A stretch of DNA of 16,155 nt, taken from contig JASHTR010000395.1 in assembly GCA_030040455.1 (NCBI GenBank), positions 1-16,155 of the forward strand, read 5' to 3'. This document shows positions 1-7,967 of this stretch, one piece after another (the first letter of the stretch is position 1; the number at the start of each line of letters is the position of its first letter). The notes beneath the pieces were generated by a model. The model was not told where the DNA came from. It did not search any database and worked only from the letters and a program-made list of their open reading frames with translations. The DNA is from Terriglobia bacterium. Lineage in GTDB: Bacteria > Acidobacteriota > Terriglobia > UBA7540. A program made the translations under genes and the position numbers.

Positions 1-374
1 TGCCAATGGTTCGGTGTCGCAATCGAAACGGCATCAATCGACTTGTCGTCCAGCAGCTTGCGGACGTCAATATAGGTGACAGGCTTGGGAACGCCCATCT
101 CCTCCATTTGGGCCAGGCGTTGCCTCAATACGTTCTCATCCACATCGCAGACAGCAGCGATCTCGACGTTGGATATTTTCGAGTAGTTGCGAACGTGGTC
201 CATCCCGCGTCCGTGCAGGCCGCAAATGGCAACCCGAACCCGGTCGTTCGCCCCAAAGACCTTTTCAGGATGCGTGATGAAGGTGATGCCTCCGAGCGCT
301 GCCATGCCGGCAGTGGCCGTCGCGCTGGCCTTCAAAAAATCCCGGCGGCTTACCTCATTTTTATTGTCCATCAT
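1..374 (-). CDS. Gfo/Idh/MocA family oxidoreductase with Tat signal (partial, C-terminus outside window)
   Basis: This is the first 124 residues of an NAD(P)-dependent sugar or polyol oxidoreductase of the Gfo/Idh/MocA family; the rest lies beyond the left edge. The N-terminus has a twin-arginine signal (SRRDFLKASATA, residues 9-20) followed by an Ala/Gly-rich hydrophobic stretch, so the protein is probably exported folded, with its cofactor. The Rossmann fold starts at about residue 46 (VRVAICGLHGRG), includes the acidic end of the second strand (AAVCDVDE, 73-80), and reaches the family signature SIATPNHW at the window edge. Two adjacent ATGs (374 and 371) follow an AGGAGG Shine-Dalgarno; the second has the more usual 6-nt spacing, so the true start could be 371. 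The substrate cannot be told. Tat-exported members are frequent in acidobacterial and planctomycetal carbohydrate loci, and the DUF6807 gene upstream on the same strand fits such a setting. Confidence 0.9.
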   Translation of the reverse strand, partial: MMDNKNEVSRRDFLKASATATAGMAALGGITFITHPEKVFGANDRVRVAICGLHGRGMDHVRNYSKISNVEIAAVCDVDENVLRQRLAQMEEMGVPKPVTYIDVRKLLDDKSIDAVSIATPNHW

Positions 375-388
375 TTCCCTCCTCGGAG

Positions 389-420
389 CGGGGTAGCGCA
401 GCCGAGCCACAATCGAAGCG
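389..420. repeat. Dispersed intergenic repeat, copy 1
   Basis: The 14-mer CGGGGTAGCGCAGC at 389-402 occurs again exactly at 11081-11094. The following bases (GAGCCACAATCGAAGCG here, GAGCCGCAACCAAAAGCG there) are also alike with small changes. Both copies sit between genes. Copy 1 lies just upstream of the Gfo/Idh start, in the 220-bp gap between the two minus-strand genes. Nothing else was recognised in that gap. It is probably a short non-autonomous genomic repeat; the extent beyond the 14-mer is approximate. Confidence 0.55.
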
Positions 421-594
421 GCGCTCTCTGGGCCCTCAGTGCTAAACCTTTCCTGAATGCGGAAGCCACTGAAAGGGCCTGCCCCAAAACAAGAATTTAC
501 GCCCTTGCAATGCAGGGTTGTCGCTTAAGTTTGCGGCTTGTCCTATCCGCAAGAGAAAAGCCGCGGAGTTAAAGCGCAATTCTGCGCTACCTGA

Positions 595-1593
595 CTACTG
601 CTGTTCGGCTGCATACGCCTGATAAGCTTTCGCTACACCCGCCTGAATGTAGTTTCCATGATGAATCAGGACGCGATAGCGAAAAATGAGCGACTGGTGC
701 TGGGGTATGGTCCAGCTTCCATCCTGCTTGGGGTCATCAGTAAATTCACGGATCCCGAACGGGTTCGCCGCAAACAGTCCGTAACCCCGAGCGTGCCAGT
801 AGGTGGGATGACGGAAACTCATGGGGCTGTCGAAGATCGCAATGCCGACTTCCTCTCCGTTCACCACCCCATCATAGTCAACCCAGTCCGCGCGTTTCCC
901 CCAAACTTCCTTATCACCCACGGCACCGTTCGAATTGACCATGCGCGCGGGCGGCGAATTGAGCGCTGCGACCAGCCGCACCCCAAACGTCCCTTCCTTC
1001 GTGTCTCCCATCGTCACGTCCGATCCACGGCTCGCCCGGATAACGAATTCGCAGTCGATCGTCCGCGTTCGCGTGTCGCCTCGGAACGTGTACGTCTGCA
1101 TCTCTTCGGCAATCACCCGGCCGCGCGGACCGGTGAGATCAAAGTTCGCGCGCAAGATTCCGGATTGCGGCCCTCCTTCCATTTCTTCCAGCTTGCGGAG
1201 CACCGTTCGGCCAAACGCCGTGTCGTCACTCCACTTTGGAAAAGCGGCTTCGCCCCAGAAGTCGATCCCATCGATGTCCCCATGGCCGAAAAACAGGTCG
1301 CGCTGATGCGGCTCAAGGTTCCGGTCGTGAAGGTGCGCAGCAGGAACCGTGTTGCCAATGGGAAAATAGCGGGTAACGATGGTCCCCTGCGCGCTGCGTA
1401 ACGGCTGCAAATAGGGCTTCGCCACGCTTGGAGGAAAATAGTACGTCGTGAAGAGCCGATCGCCAACGAAGACATCAATGTGTGTGCCGGAGCGCTTGAA
1501 GGCCACTGCCTGCGGCGCACCGAGCAACAAAGAATGAAACCAGAATCCTGCCACGAAGGCAAGGATAAAAGGCCGCATCCTGTATCCCATCAT
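595..1593 (-). CDS. DUF6807 ('PmoA family') secreted protein
   Basis: This 332-residue protein belongs to the family often annotated as 'methane oxygenase PmoA', now DUF6807. It is not a subunit of particulate methane monooxygenase. Visible family features are the 'P-Y-L-x-P-L-R-S-A-Q-G' block (60-70), followed by the TRYFP strand, and the segment PHQRDLFFGHGDIDGIDFW (95-113). In most relatives I recall, the latter begins with HHR, so the second His being Gln here is a small deviation. An N-terminal hydrophobic stretch after MMGYRMR (about residues 8-31, ending near PQAVAF) looks like a signal peptide, so the protein is probably periplasmic or secreted. Three Met codons (1593, 1590, 1578) could start it; a GAGG lies just upstream of the first two. 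The function is unknown; members commonly sit in sugar-catabolic loci beside Gfo/Idh/MocA proteins, as here, which suggests a carbohydrate-related role. Confidence 0.82.
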   Translation of the reverse strand: MMGYRMRPFILAFVAGFWFHSLLLGAPQAVAFKRSGTHIDVFVGDRLFTTYYFPPSVAKPYLQPLRSAQGTIVTRYFPIGNTVPAAHLHDRNLEPHQRDLFFGHGDIDGIDFWGEAAFPKWSDDTAFGRTVLRKLEEMEGGPQSGILRANFDLTGPRGRVIAEEMQTYTFRGDTRTRTIDCEFVIRASRGSDVTMGDTKEGTFGVRLVAALNSPPARMVNSNGAVGDKEVWGKRADWVDYDGVVNGEEVGIAIFDSPMSFRHPTYWHARGYGLFAANPFGIREFTDDPKQDGSWTIPQHQSLIFRYRVLIHHGNYIQAGVAKAYQAYAAEQQ

Positions 1594-1639
1594 TCAACCT
1601 CGTCAGTCGAGAAGCGGATGGCATTATATTTTGCAAGTA

Positions 1640-2017
1640 TCAACAAGCACCGTCGATGACCTCCGCGACGCGCCAGGCGGACCGGATGGCAGTGTCCTGG
1701 CCCGAGTTGTAATTATCGGCGTAGGCGCCCGCGAAGTAGACCCAACCAACCGGCTCCATCCTTGCCGGATAGATTATAGGCAGCTCGCCGGGCGGATAGA
1801 GCAACGTTTCGCACGCGCTGGCCCACGGGCCCAGCGCCCAATTATACTCCAGCGCCCGCTCTATGCCGCGCACCTTTCCCGAGTAAAGTTGCCGGAACGT
1901 CTTCAATGCGTCGTGAGCCGAACTGCCCGTCAAGCCGGAACTCAGCAAGATCGCGCACGAAGTTTTCACTGATGGTCTCGAGGCGAGCGACTCGAGTTCG
2001 GATTCCCGGATGGCCAA
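1640..2017 (-). pseudogene. C-terminal remnant of a flavin amine oxidase
   Basis: About 125 codons remain open, of which the last ~85 resemble the C-terminal end of FAD-dependent amine oxidases. The signature is the FAD-contacting block FAGAYADNYNSGQDTAIRSA followed by WRVAEVI, close to the stop. The N-terminal dinucleotide-binding GxGxxG region that any active member needs is absent, and no Shine-Dalgarno precedes a likely start. Upstream, the reading frame gives no recognisable homology, and an overlapping frame (1842-2072) stays open without a clear family match, which suggests frameshift plus truncation. It lies on the same strand as the DUF6807 gene, 46 bp upstream of it. It is most likely a decaying fragment; the family call rests on the C-terminal motif only. 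Confidence 0.55.
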
Positions 2018-2173
2018 TCATCAGGCAGCCTGATGCTCCGACTTCGTGGACAGAAAAAACTGAGGGCCTCAACTATAATAGGTGGTGTTTCGTAATGCCT
2101 TAGAAGCTGCCTTGAAAATATGCTCGAGGTCATTCCCCGCCAAAGCAGCAAAGTGGAGGGAAATCAAAAGTAA

Positions 2174-3205
2174 ATGTTAAAAGCCGCATACTACGAAGGG
2201 AACCAGAGCGTCCGCGTCGGAGCATGCGCGCCGGTGCCTCCCGCTCCCGGCCAGGTGCAGATCGAGGTCTCACACTGTGGGATTTGTGGCAGCGACTTGC
2301 ACATGTTTCATGGAGCTATGGATCAGCGCGTTCACATGCCGTTTGTGTTCGGCCATGAAATGTCCGGCGCCATCGCGAGAGTGGGCGAAGGCGTGAACGG
2401 ATTCTCGCCCGGCGACCATGTGACGGTACGTCCGATCGATCCTTGTGGCGAGTGCCCGGCGTGCCGCGCCGGCCATTCGCACGTCTGCCAAAGACTGAAG
2501 TTTATAGGCTTTGATGCGCCCGGAGCTCTCCAGTCGCTATGGACGGTCCCGGCGCATACGCTGCATCGCTTGCCCGCTTCGCTCCCTCTGGAAAAGGCGG
2601 CGCTGGTTGAGCCGCTCTCCGTGGCCTGCCACGATGTTCGCCTTGCGGGCGTAAGAAAGGGAGAATACGTGGTGATTCAAGGCGGCGGTCCCATCGGCAT
2701 ACTGATTGCCTTGGTCGTGCGGAATACCGGCGCCAGGGCAGTTATTTCGGAAGTCAATCCGTTTCGTCTGAGCCTCGCCCGCGAGCTGGGCTTTGAAGCG
2801 GTGAACCCGAAAGAAACCGACCTGGTGAAGCACGTCATGGACGCCACGAGGACCGCCGGAGCGGACGTGGTCTTTGAGGTCTCCGGCTCAGCAGCCGGGG
2901 CGGAAACGATCACTCAGCTCGCGCGCGTGCGGGGGCGCATCGTGGTGGTGGCGATCTTCAGCCACGTTCCCAAAGTCGATCTCTTCCGTATTTTTTGGCG
3001 CGAGCTTAGCCTGCAGGGTACGCGGGTCTACGAGCCGGAGGATTTCGAGCAGGCGATTGCTCTCGCAGCCTCTGGAACCCTGCCTCTTGAACGGCTCATC
3101 AGCGAAGTGTGTCCGCTTGAAGGCGTACAATCGGCCCTCAATCGCCTGGAGTCGGGTGGGGAAGTTATGAAGATCCTGGTGCGATGCTCGGAAGATGAAG
3201 GTTAA
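2174..3205 (+). CDS. Zinc-dependent medium-chain alcohol/polyol dehydrogenase
   Basis: A 343-residue cytosolic member of the MDR (zinc alcohol dehydrogenase) family, close in layout to threonine, sorbitol or galactitol dehydrogenases. The catalytic zinc site is C38 (in CGICGSD), H61 and E62 (GHE), with E146 nearby in VEPLSVACH. The structural zinc lobe is intact with C91, C94, C97 and C105. The Rossmann motif is GGGPIG at 170-175, implying NAD(P)+ use. Length is normal for the family. The ATG at 2174 is preceded by GGAGGG about 12 nt upstream, a rather long spacing. The KduD-like gene follows 16 bp after the stop, so the two are almost surely co-transcribed and oxidise successive or parallel sugar-acid intermediates. 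The exact substrate is not readable from sequence; a role in rhamnose or uronate catabolism is inferred from neighbours. Confidence 0.9.
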   Translation: MLKAAYYEGNQSVRVGACAPVPPAPGQVQIEVSHCGICGSDLHMFHGAMDQRVHMPFVFGHEMSGAIARVGEGVNGFSPGDHVTVRPIDPCGECPACRAGHSHVCQRLKFIGFDAPGALQSLWTVPAHTLHRLPASLPLEKAALVEPLSVACHDVRLAGVRKGEYVVIQGGGPIGILIALVVRNTGARAVISEVNPFRLSLARELGFEAVNPKETDLVKHVMDATRTAGADVVFEVSGSAAGAETITQLARVRGRIVVVAIFSHVPKVDLFRIFWRELSLQGTRVYEPEDFEQAIALAASGTLPLERLISEVCPLEGVQSALNRLESGGEVMKILVRCSEDEG

Positions 3206-3221
3206 GGATTGGGGATTAGAG

Positions 3222-3992
3222 ATGAAGATCTTGGACCGGTTCAAACTGGATGGGATGACGGCCATAGTCACGGGCTGCCGGCGCGGGATTGGGAAGAGTA
3301 TTGCGCTGGCGCTGGCTGAAGCGGGGGCGGACATTGTAGGGGTCAGTCGTTCGCTAGAGCCACAGGGCAGTGATGTGGAGAATGAGGTTCTCGCTCTCGG
3401 CCGCCGGTTCATGGCCTATCGCTGCGACTTCGCTGACCGGAAGGCCCTTCGCAGCTTCATCGAGCGAGTGCTTGCCGAGGTTCCGGAAATAGGCATCCTG
3501 GTGAACAACGCTGGCAGCATCCTCCGTAAGCCAGCGGCGGAATATCCCGAGGAATACTGGGATACGATGATTGAAGTCAATTTGAACTCCCAGTTCATCC
3601 TGACTCGCGAAATCGGGAAAAAGATGCTCGATCGGGGCGCAGGCAAGATCATCTTTATCGCTTCGCTGCTGTCGTTCCAGGGAGGCATAACCGTGCCAGG
3701 GTACGCCGCGAGCAAAGGAGGGGTTGGACAGCTTACCAAGGCGTTGGCCAACGAATGGGCAGCCCGAGGCGTGCAGGTGAATGCCATCGCGCCGGGGTAC
3801 TTCTCAACCGATAACACGGTTGCGCTGCGCGCCGACACCGAGCGCAACCGCGCGATTCTCGCCCGCATTCCCGCCGGCCGCTGGGGTGAGCCTCAGGATT
3901 TGCAAGGCGCGGCGGTCTTCCTCGCTTCAAGCGCCTCGGACTATGTGAATGGAACCATCCTTACGGTGGACGGCGGCTGGATGGCAAGGTGA
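3222..3992 (+). CDS. kduD: KduD-like short-chain dehydrogenase (2-keto-3-deoxy sugar-acid dehydrogenase)
   Basis: A 256-residue SDR with the full classical set: TGCRRGIG cofactor loop (17-24), NNAG (95-98), N120, S148, Y161 and K165 (YAASK). Several stretches read like KduD, 2-dehydro-3-deoxy-D-gluconate 5-dehydrogenase: IASLLSFQGGITVPGYAASK, VNAIAPGYFSTDNT, IPAGRWGEPQDL, and the C-terminal DYVNGTILTVDGGWMAR. An ATG at 3195 would overlap the upstream gene by 11 nt. I prefer 3222 because the family begins at MKILDRFKLDG. The gene ends 13 bp before the stop of the converging FAH-family gene. KduD normally acts on pectin-derived keto acids. Given the FAH-family hydrolase and the rhamnosidase next door, the actual step may instead be oxidation of 2-keto-3-deoxy-L-rhamnonate (LRA5 type). 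Family certain, substrate not. Confidence 0.88.
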   Translation: MKILDRFKLDGMTAIVTGCRRGIGKSIALALAEAGADIVGVSRSLEPQGSDVENEVLALGRRFMAYRCDFADRKALRSFIERVLAEVPEIGILVNNAGSILRKPAAEYPEEYWDTMIEVNLNSQFILTREIGKKMLDRGAGKIIFIASLLSFQGGITVPGYAASKGGVGQLTKALANEWAARGVQVNAIAPGYFSTDNTVALRADTERNRAILARIPAGRWGEPQDLQGAAVFLASSASDYVNGTILTVDGGWMAR

Positions 3993-4005
3993 GTAGGGTC
4001 ATCCT

Positions 4006-4989
4006 CTATCCCCTCGGCGCCGTCACCGGGTTGGTGAGTGTGCCGAGTTTTTCCACTGTGACGCTGACGCTGTCTCCCGCTTTAAGGAAGACGGGCGGCT
4101 TGCGGAAGACACCAACCCCCGGCGGCGTTCCGGTAGAAATGAGGTCGCCCGGCTCCCACGTGATGGATTGAGAGAGATAGCTAATGAGAAATGGAATCTT
4201 GAAGATGAGGTTTGAAGTGTTGGAGTCCTGCAAAGTCTCGCCATTAAGCGTAAGCGAGATGCGGAGGTTGTGCGGATCGGGGACTTCATCTTTGGTCACG
4301 ATCCATGGACCGGTAGGGGCAAAAGTGTCGCAGCTCTTGCCGCGATACCACTGCTGGTCGCTGAACTGCATGTCCCGCGCGGTGACGTCATGTAGGATCA
4401 TGTAACCCGCCACGTGTTCATAGGCCCTTTCTTCAGGAATGCGGCTTCCGCCCTTGCCAATAACCACGGCAAACTCGGCTTCGTAATCCACCTTCGACGA
4501 GTTAGGCGGAAGAACGATGGGATCGCCCGGCCCAATGAGAGTGTTTAGCGACTTTAGAAAGAAGATGGGCGCAGCCGGCGGTTCAATTCCTTGTTCGTGG
4601 GCGTGGTCGGCATAGTTGAGCCCTACGCAGGTGATCTTGCCGGGATGAAGAACCGGCGGCAGGAGGCGAACGGATTCGAGCGGCACGACCAGTCCTTTAA
4701 CCGCAGAAGGCTGCTTCCCCGATGTCTCCCTGGCCAGCGCCTTGGTTACAATGCCAAGCGCCTTGAGCCACGCTTCACCGAGCGCGAGAGCCATCCTCAT
4801 GCTGCTCGGCGCTGGTCCCGCATCCGCGAGGGTTTGGGTTGCCGCTTTGAATCTTGAATTGCTCAACAGCGGTCGTGGCCCCTTCTTTTTAGCTGCCATC
4901 TCGACGGCGGCGCGGATGTCCACCACTTTTTTCCCTTCGACCACCCCAATTCGCGGCTGCCTTCCGATTTGATACGTAACCAGTTTCAT
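4006..4989 (-). CDS. Fumarylacetoacetate hydrolase-family enzyme (possible diketo-deoxyrhamnonate hydrolase)
   Basis: A 327-residue FAH-family protein. These metal-dependent enzymes cleave or hydrate beta-diketo and enol acids. The C-terminal catalytic domain (about 115-327) shows the metal-binding acids E170 and E172 (VDYEAEF) and D201 (HDVTARD), then GKSCDTFAPTGPW (218-230) and the closing GDLISTGTPPGVG (281-293). The start at 4989 is chosen because AAAGGAG lies 9 nt upstream and the family begins MKLVTY; an upstream ATG at 5019 would overlap the rhamnosidase stop. It is the second gene after a secreted alpha-L-rhamnosidase (26-bp gap), hence one transcript. In the non-phosphorylated L-rhamnose route the last enzyme, LRA6, is an FAH-family hydrolase giving pyruvate and L-lactate. 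That is the favoured but unproven role; 2-keto-4-pentenoate hydratase-like activity is an alternative. Confidence 0.9.
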   Translation of the reverse strand: MKLVTYQIGRQPRIGVVEGKKVVDIRAAVEMAAKKKGPRPLLSNSRFKAATQTLADAGPAPSSMRMALALGEAWLKALGIVTKALARETSGKQPSAVKGLVVPLESVRLLPPVLHPGKITCVGLNYADHAHEQGIEPPAAPIFFLKSLNTLIGPGDPIVLPPNSSKVDYEAEFAVVIGKGGSRIPEERAYEHVAGYMILHDVTARDMQFSDQQWYRGKSCDTFAPTGPWIVTKDEVPDPHNLRISLTLNGETLQDSNTSNLIFKIPFLISYLSQSITWEPGDLISTGTPPGVGVFRKPPVFLKAGDSVSVTVEKLGTLTNPVTAPRG

Positions 4990-5015
4990 GAACCGAAGCT
5001 CCTTTAGCGAGAATA

Positions 5016-7724
5016 TCATTCACCCACTAATACAAATGTATAATGCCCGGAACCTACGTTGAAAACCACGCCACCGCCCGCCGCATGGCCCGCCGTGACG
5101 CCGGGATCGCCTGAGACGTAATGGTTGTTCTCCCACACCGCGCGGCCGCCTTCACGGACGGTGACGTCGGTCATTTGCTCTTCCGTTGGAACTGAAACCG
5201 TGGCATCCGCGCCCACGGGAATGGTCACGTGCAAAGTAATCTCTCCTGGCGCATGCTCCCAAGAGGAAGAAACCATGCCGCGAATCGTATGGATGGTCCC
5301 GCTCGCCCAGTGCAGGTCTTCCTCCATGTGAGGCTCGATTCGAATGTGCCGGTAGCCCGCGTCGCCCGGTGCCTGGTTGATTCCGGCCAGCGCCCGATAA
5401 AACCAAGCACCTACGCTGCCGAACATCGCGTGGTCATGTGAATTCATGGAAGGCCCGGTTTTATCCGGCCATAGCTCCCAGAGCGTCGTCGCTCCTTTTT
5501 CCACCATGTTGCCCCAACTGGGGTAGGTGGTTTGCGTGGCAAGCTCGTAAGCCACGTCCGGATGGCCGTTCGCCGCGAGCGCGGGCATGAGCCACTTGAG
5601 GCCGATAAATCCGGTGGTCAGGTGCGTGTTGTGGTAGTAAACGATATCGTCATAGAGGTTGCCGGTGACGGCCCCGCGATACTTTTGCGGCACAAGACCA
5701 AGCGCCAGCGCCATGGCGTTGGCCGTCTGAGTGCCGGTCGCATATTCTCGAGTGTCTGGATGAAAATACCGGCTGTTAATCGCGCCCTCGATCGTGCTGG
5801 CCAAGCCGGAATACGCTTGCGCGTCCGCCGAACGACCCAGCACGGAAGCGATTTGGGAGAGAATCCACGTATCGTAGTAATAATAGACTGCGGAAACGTA
5901 ATCACCCGGCGTGTGCACAACGGGGACCCAATCTCCATAATAGCTGTAGGTTAGAAGGTTTCCGGGCGCGCGGCTTCTGAGAAACTCGACGTACTTCTTA
6001 AGCCCTTCGTAATTCTCTTCGAGGATGCGTCGGTCGCGGTATTGCTGCCACATATACCAGCAAAGCTGCGGATAAGCCGTTCCCCATGCGGGATCGGCGG
6101 GGCGCGAGCCATAGCGGTGCGGCACCGTGTCCGTGATGGTTCCGTCGGGCGCCTGGTCGTCGTGAATGTCGCGGATGAAGTTGGTATAGAAAGCGGCCAT
6201 GTCGAAGTTCATCATGGCCTCTTCAGCCGTGACTTGCGCATCGCCCATCCATCCCTGGCGCTCGTCACGCTGGTCGCAGTCGGTCGGGATGCTGAACAGG
6301 TTGGTAAGCTGGGACCAGTGAATGAGGTGCTGAACCTGGTTAAGAATCTGTTTTGAAGCCACGAAGCTGCCCGCGGGCTTGACCGCCGTATGCACCACTT
6401 CGCCGCGGATCGAATCGAGACTGGGGGTGCCTGGGAAGCCGGTCACCTCAATATAGCGAAAACCGTGATAGGTAAAATGGGCCTGGTAAGTCTCCCATCC
6501 TCCCCCTTTCAGAATATAGATGTCGCACGACTTTGCCCCGCGGAGGTTGGCCCGGTTGATCATCCCGTTGGGATAGAGGAGCTCGGAATAGCGCATCACG
6601 ACGCGCGACCCGCGCGGTCCGTGCACCTGAAGCCTTGCCCACCCACTCATATTCTGGCCCATGTCGAAAACGTAGACTCCGGGTTGGGGGCTGGTGATCG
6701 AGCGGGGGACCATCTCATCCACTACGCGAATCGGCGGCATCATCTCGGCGGAGATCGCCCCGTCGGTCCCCGACATGACTTGAGCGTTCTTCCAGCCGGA
6801 ATCGTCAAAGCCCGCGCGATCCCAACCCGGCGTTTCACGGCGGGCGTCGTAAATCTCGCCGTTGTACACGCTGTCGCTCACAATGGGGCCGTCCGCCGTT
6901 TTCCACGAACCGTCTGAAACAAGCGTGATTTGTTTTCCGCCCGCAAGCTCCACTCTCATCTGCAAAAGAAGCGCCGGCTCGGAATAGTAGCCGTGGAATC
7001 CGTGAGGTAACGAAAGCGTTGCCCAGCCGCCGCCGAGCATTACGCCGATGGCGTTTGCTCCCGGTCGGAGTTCGGGCGTTACATCGTAAGTGGAATAGAG
7101 CACGCGCTTGGGATAAGTGGTAAAGGCAGGGTCAAGCACGCTGTCACCGATTCGCCGGCCATTGATGTGCAACTCATAGTAGCCGAGCGCGGTGACGTAG
7201 ATGCGGGCTTCCACCACGCCTTCTGGAAGCCGGAAGCCCTTACGCAACTCGTTGCCGCCGCCGATCCATTGTCCTTTCCATTCATCGCGGGAAAGGAGCC
7301 CCATTTCAAAATTCGCCGGCTCGCTGTAAGGGCTTACACGCCCTTGCGAGTCCCAAAAACGCACTGCCCAGTAATATGCCTTCCCGCTTTCGAGCGGCTT
7401 GCCAGCGTACTCCACTTGAACGGAGTTGTCGGAGGCGACTTTGCCGCTGTCCCATTGGTCTCCTTTTCGCTGCGCCAGCACTTCCGGGCTGGAGGCCACA
7501 AGCACCTCATATGCGGATTGAAGCTCCCCGCGTTCGGAATCTTCGAGCACCCAGGAGAATCGCGGCTGGCGCACGTCAATACCCAGCGGGCTCGTCAGAT
7601 ATTCGCACCGCAGCTCAATAGGCGCCAGGGGGCCTTGCTGAGCGTAACCGGTCTGGATTGCGGCCAGAAGAGCGGCCGTCGAAAGAATAACGAACCTTCG
7701 GATCGATCGCATTTCAATTTGCAC
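5016..7724 (-). CDS. Secreted alpha-L-rhamnosidase (GH78)
   Basis: A 902-residue GH78 glycoside hydrolase that removes terminal alpha-L-rhamnose from plant glycosides, pectin side chains or microbial polysaccharides. A signal peptide covers about residues 1-29 (hydrophobic FVILSTAALLAAIQTGYA). An N-terminal fibronectin-like domain (about 33-142), jelly-roll carbohydrate-binding regions (about 143-445) and the (alpha/alpha)6 barrel follow, with a C-terminal beta domain at the end. The signature TDCDQRDERQGWMGDAQ (481-497) holds the likely general acid E488; VEKGATTLWELW (741-752) holds the second catalytic Glu, E750. The start is GTG at 7724, with GAGAGG 6 nt upstream; an in-frame ATG at 7712 has no good ribosome site. 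The FAH-family gene follows directly, which couples a secreted glycosidase to cytoplasmic breakdown. No transporter gene is visible in the window. Confidence 0.95.
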   Translation of the reverse strand: MQIEMRSIRRFVILSTAALLAAIQTGYAQQGPLAPIELRCEYLTSPLGIDVRQPRFSWVLEDSERGELQSAYEVLVASSPEVLAQRKGDQWDSGKVASDNSVQVEYAGKPLESGKAYYWAVRFWDSQGRVSPYSEPANFEMGLLSRDEWKGQWIGGGNELRKGFRLPEGVVEARIYVTALGYYELHINGRRIGDSVLDPAFTTYPKRVLYSTYDVTPELRPGANAIGVMLGGGWATLSLPHGFHGYYSEPALLLQMRVELAGGKQITLVSDGSWKTADGPIVSDSVYNGEIYDARRETPGWDRAGFDDSGWKNAQVMSGTDGAISAEMMPPIRVVDEMVPRSITSPQPGVYVFDMGQNMSGWARLQVHGPRGSRVVMRYSELLYPNGMINRANLRGAKSCDIYILKGGGWETYQAHFTYHGFRYIEVTGFPGTPSLDSIRGEVVHTAVKPAGSFVASKQILNQVQHLIHWSQLTNLFSIPTDCDQRDERQGWMGDAQVTAEEAMMNFDMAAFYTNFIRDIHDDQAPDGTITDTVPHRYGSRPADPAWGTAYPQLCWYMWQQYRDRRILEENYEGLKKYVEFLRSRAPGNLLTYSYYGDWVPVVHTPGDYVSAVYYYYDTWILSQIASVLGRSADAQAYSGLASTIEGAINSRYFHPDTREYATGTQTANAMALALGLVPQKYRGAVTGNLYDDIVYYHNTHLTTGFIGLKWLMPALAANGHPDVAYELATQTTYPSWGNMVEKGATTLWELWPDKTGPSMNSHDHAMFGSVGAWFYRALAGINQAPGDAGYRHIRIEPHMEEDLHWASGTIHTIRGMVSSSWEHAPGEITLHVTIPVGADATVSVPTEEQMTDVTVREGGRAVWENNHYVSGDPGVTAGHAAGGGVVFNVGSGHYTFVLVGE

Positions 7725-7887
7725 GGTGCGCCTCTCGAAAGTGTTGGTTCCAGGAAGTCGGCAAGACCCGGCTCCAACAATCAGGCAACTCGATCCCGGT
7801 GGGGAGGTTGAAGAGAAAACAGGCCCCGGCCCGCCACCCCGCCGGCGAGCATCATCTGCAATCAGAGCCCCTTCCGCAAAGTTGCTG

Positions 7888-7916
7888 TTGACTCACGGAG
7901 CGCATCAGTATATAGC
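7888..7916 (+). promoter_or_regulatory. Candidate sigma70-type promoter for the serine hydrolase-NamZ gene
   Basis: TTGACT (7888-7893) and TATAGC (7911-7916) are separated by 17 nt, putting a start of transcription near 7922 and giving a leader of about 45 nt before the TTG start codon. On the other strand TATACT overlaps the same AT-rich patch with a poor -35 (TTCGCC), so the rhamnosidase may be transcribed divergently from nearly the same spot. The assignment is by eye only. Confidence 0.4.
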
Positions 7917-7921
7917 AATTG

Positions 7922-7944
7922 ATTTGCTTGGCGAAAGAGCAAAT
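7922..7944. promoter_or_regulatory. Inverted-repeat operator candidate in the divergent region
   Basis: ATTTGCT (7922-7928) and AGCAAAT (7938-7944) form a perfect 7-bp inverted repeat with a 9-nt spacer. It lies at the predicted transcription start and leader of the serine hydrolase-NamZ gene and within the 243-bp divergent region shared with the rhamnosidase. Its size fits a dimeric repressor site (LacI or GntR class, for example). No regulator gene is present in the window, so the binder is unknown. Confidence 0.35.
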
Positions 7945-7967
7945 GACGATCGAAAGGAAGACTCGAA

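Noticed and set aside
658..1401. A 247-codon plus-strand frame inside the DUF6807 gene
   Set aside because: It is antisense to a gene with a signal peptide and family motifs; its product looks like shadow translation (Arg/Pro/Val rich, no motif).
595..1593. Methane monooxygenase subunit (PmoA), suggested by the family name
   Set aside because: The protein is soluble and secreted with none of the membrane helices of PmoA; the name is a known misnomer for DUF6807.
2074..2079. Perfect TATAAT upstream of the zinc dehydrogenase
   Set aside because: No acceptable -35 at 16-18 nt (CAGAAA or ACAGAA only), so it is not listed as a promoter, though it may still act with an activator.
1906..2103. Small plus-strand frame ahead of the dehydrogenase operon
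   Set aside because: It is antisense to the amine oxidase remnant, has no ribosome site and shows no motif.
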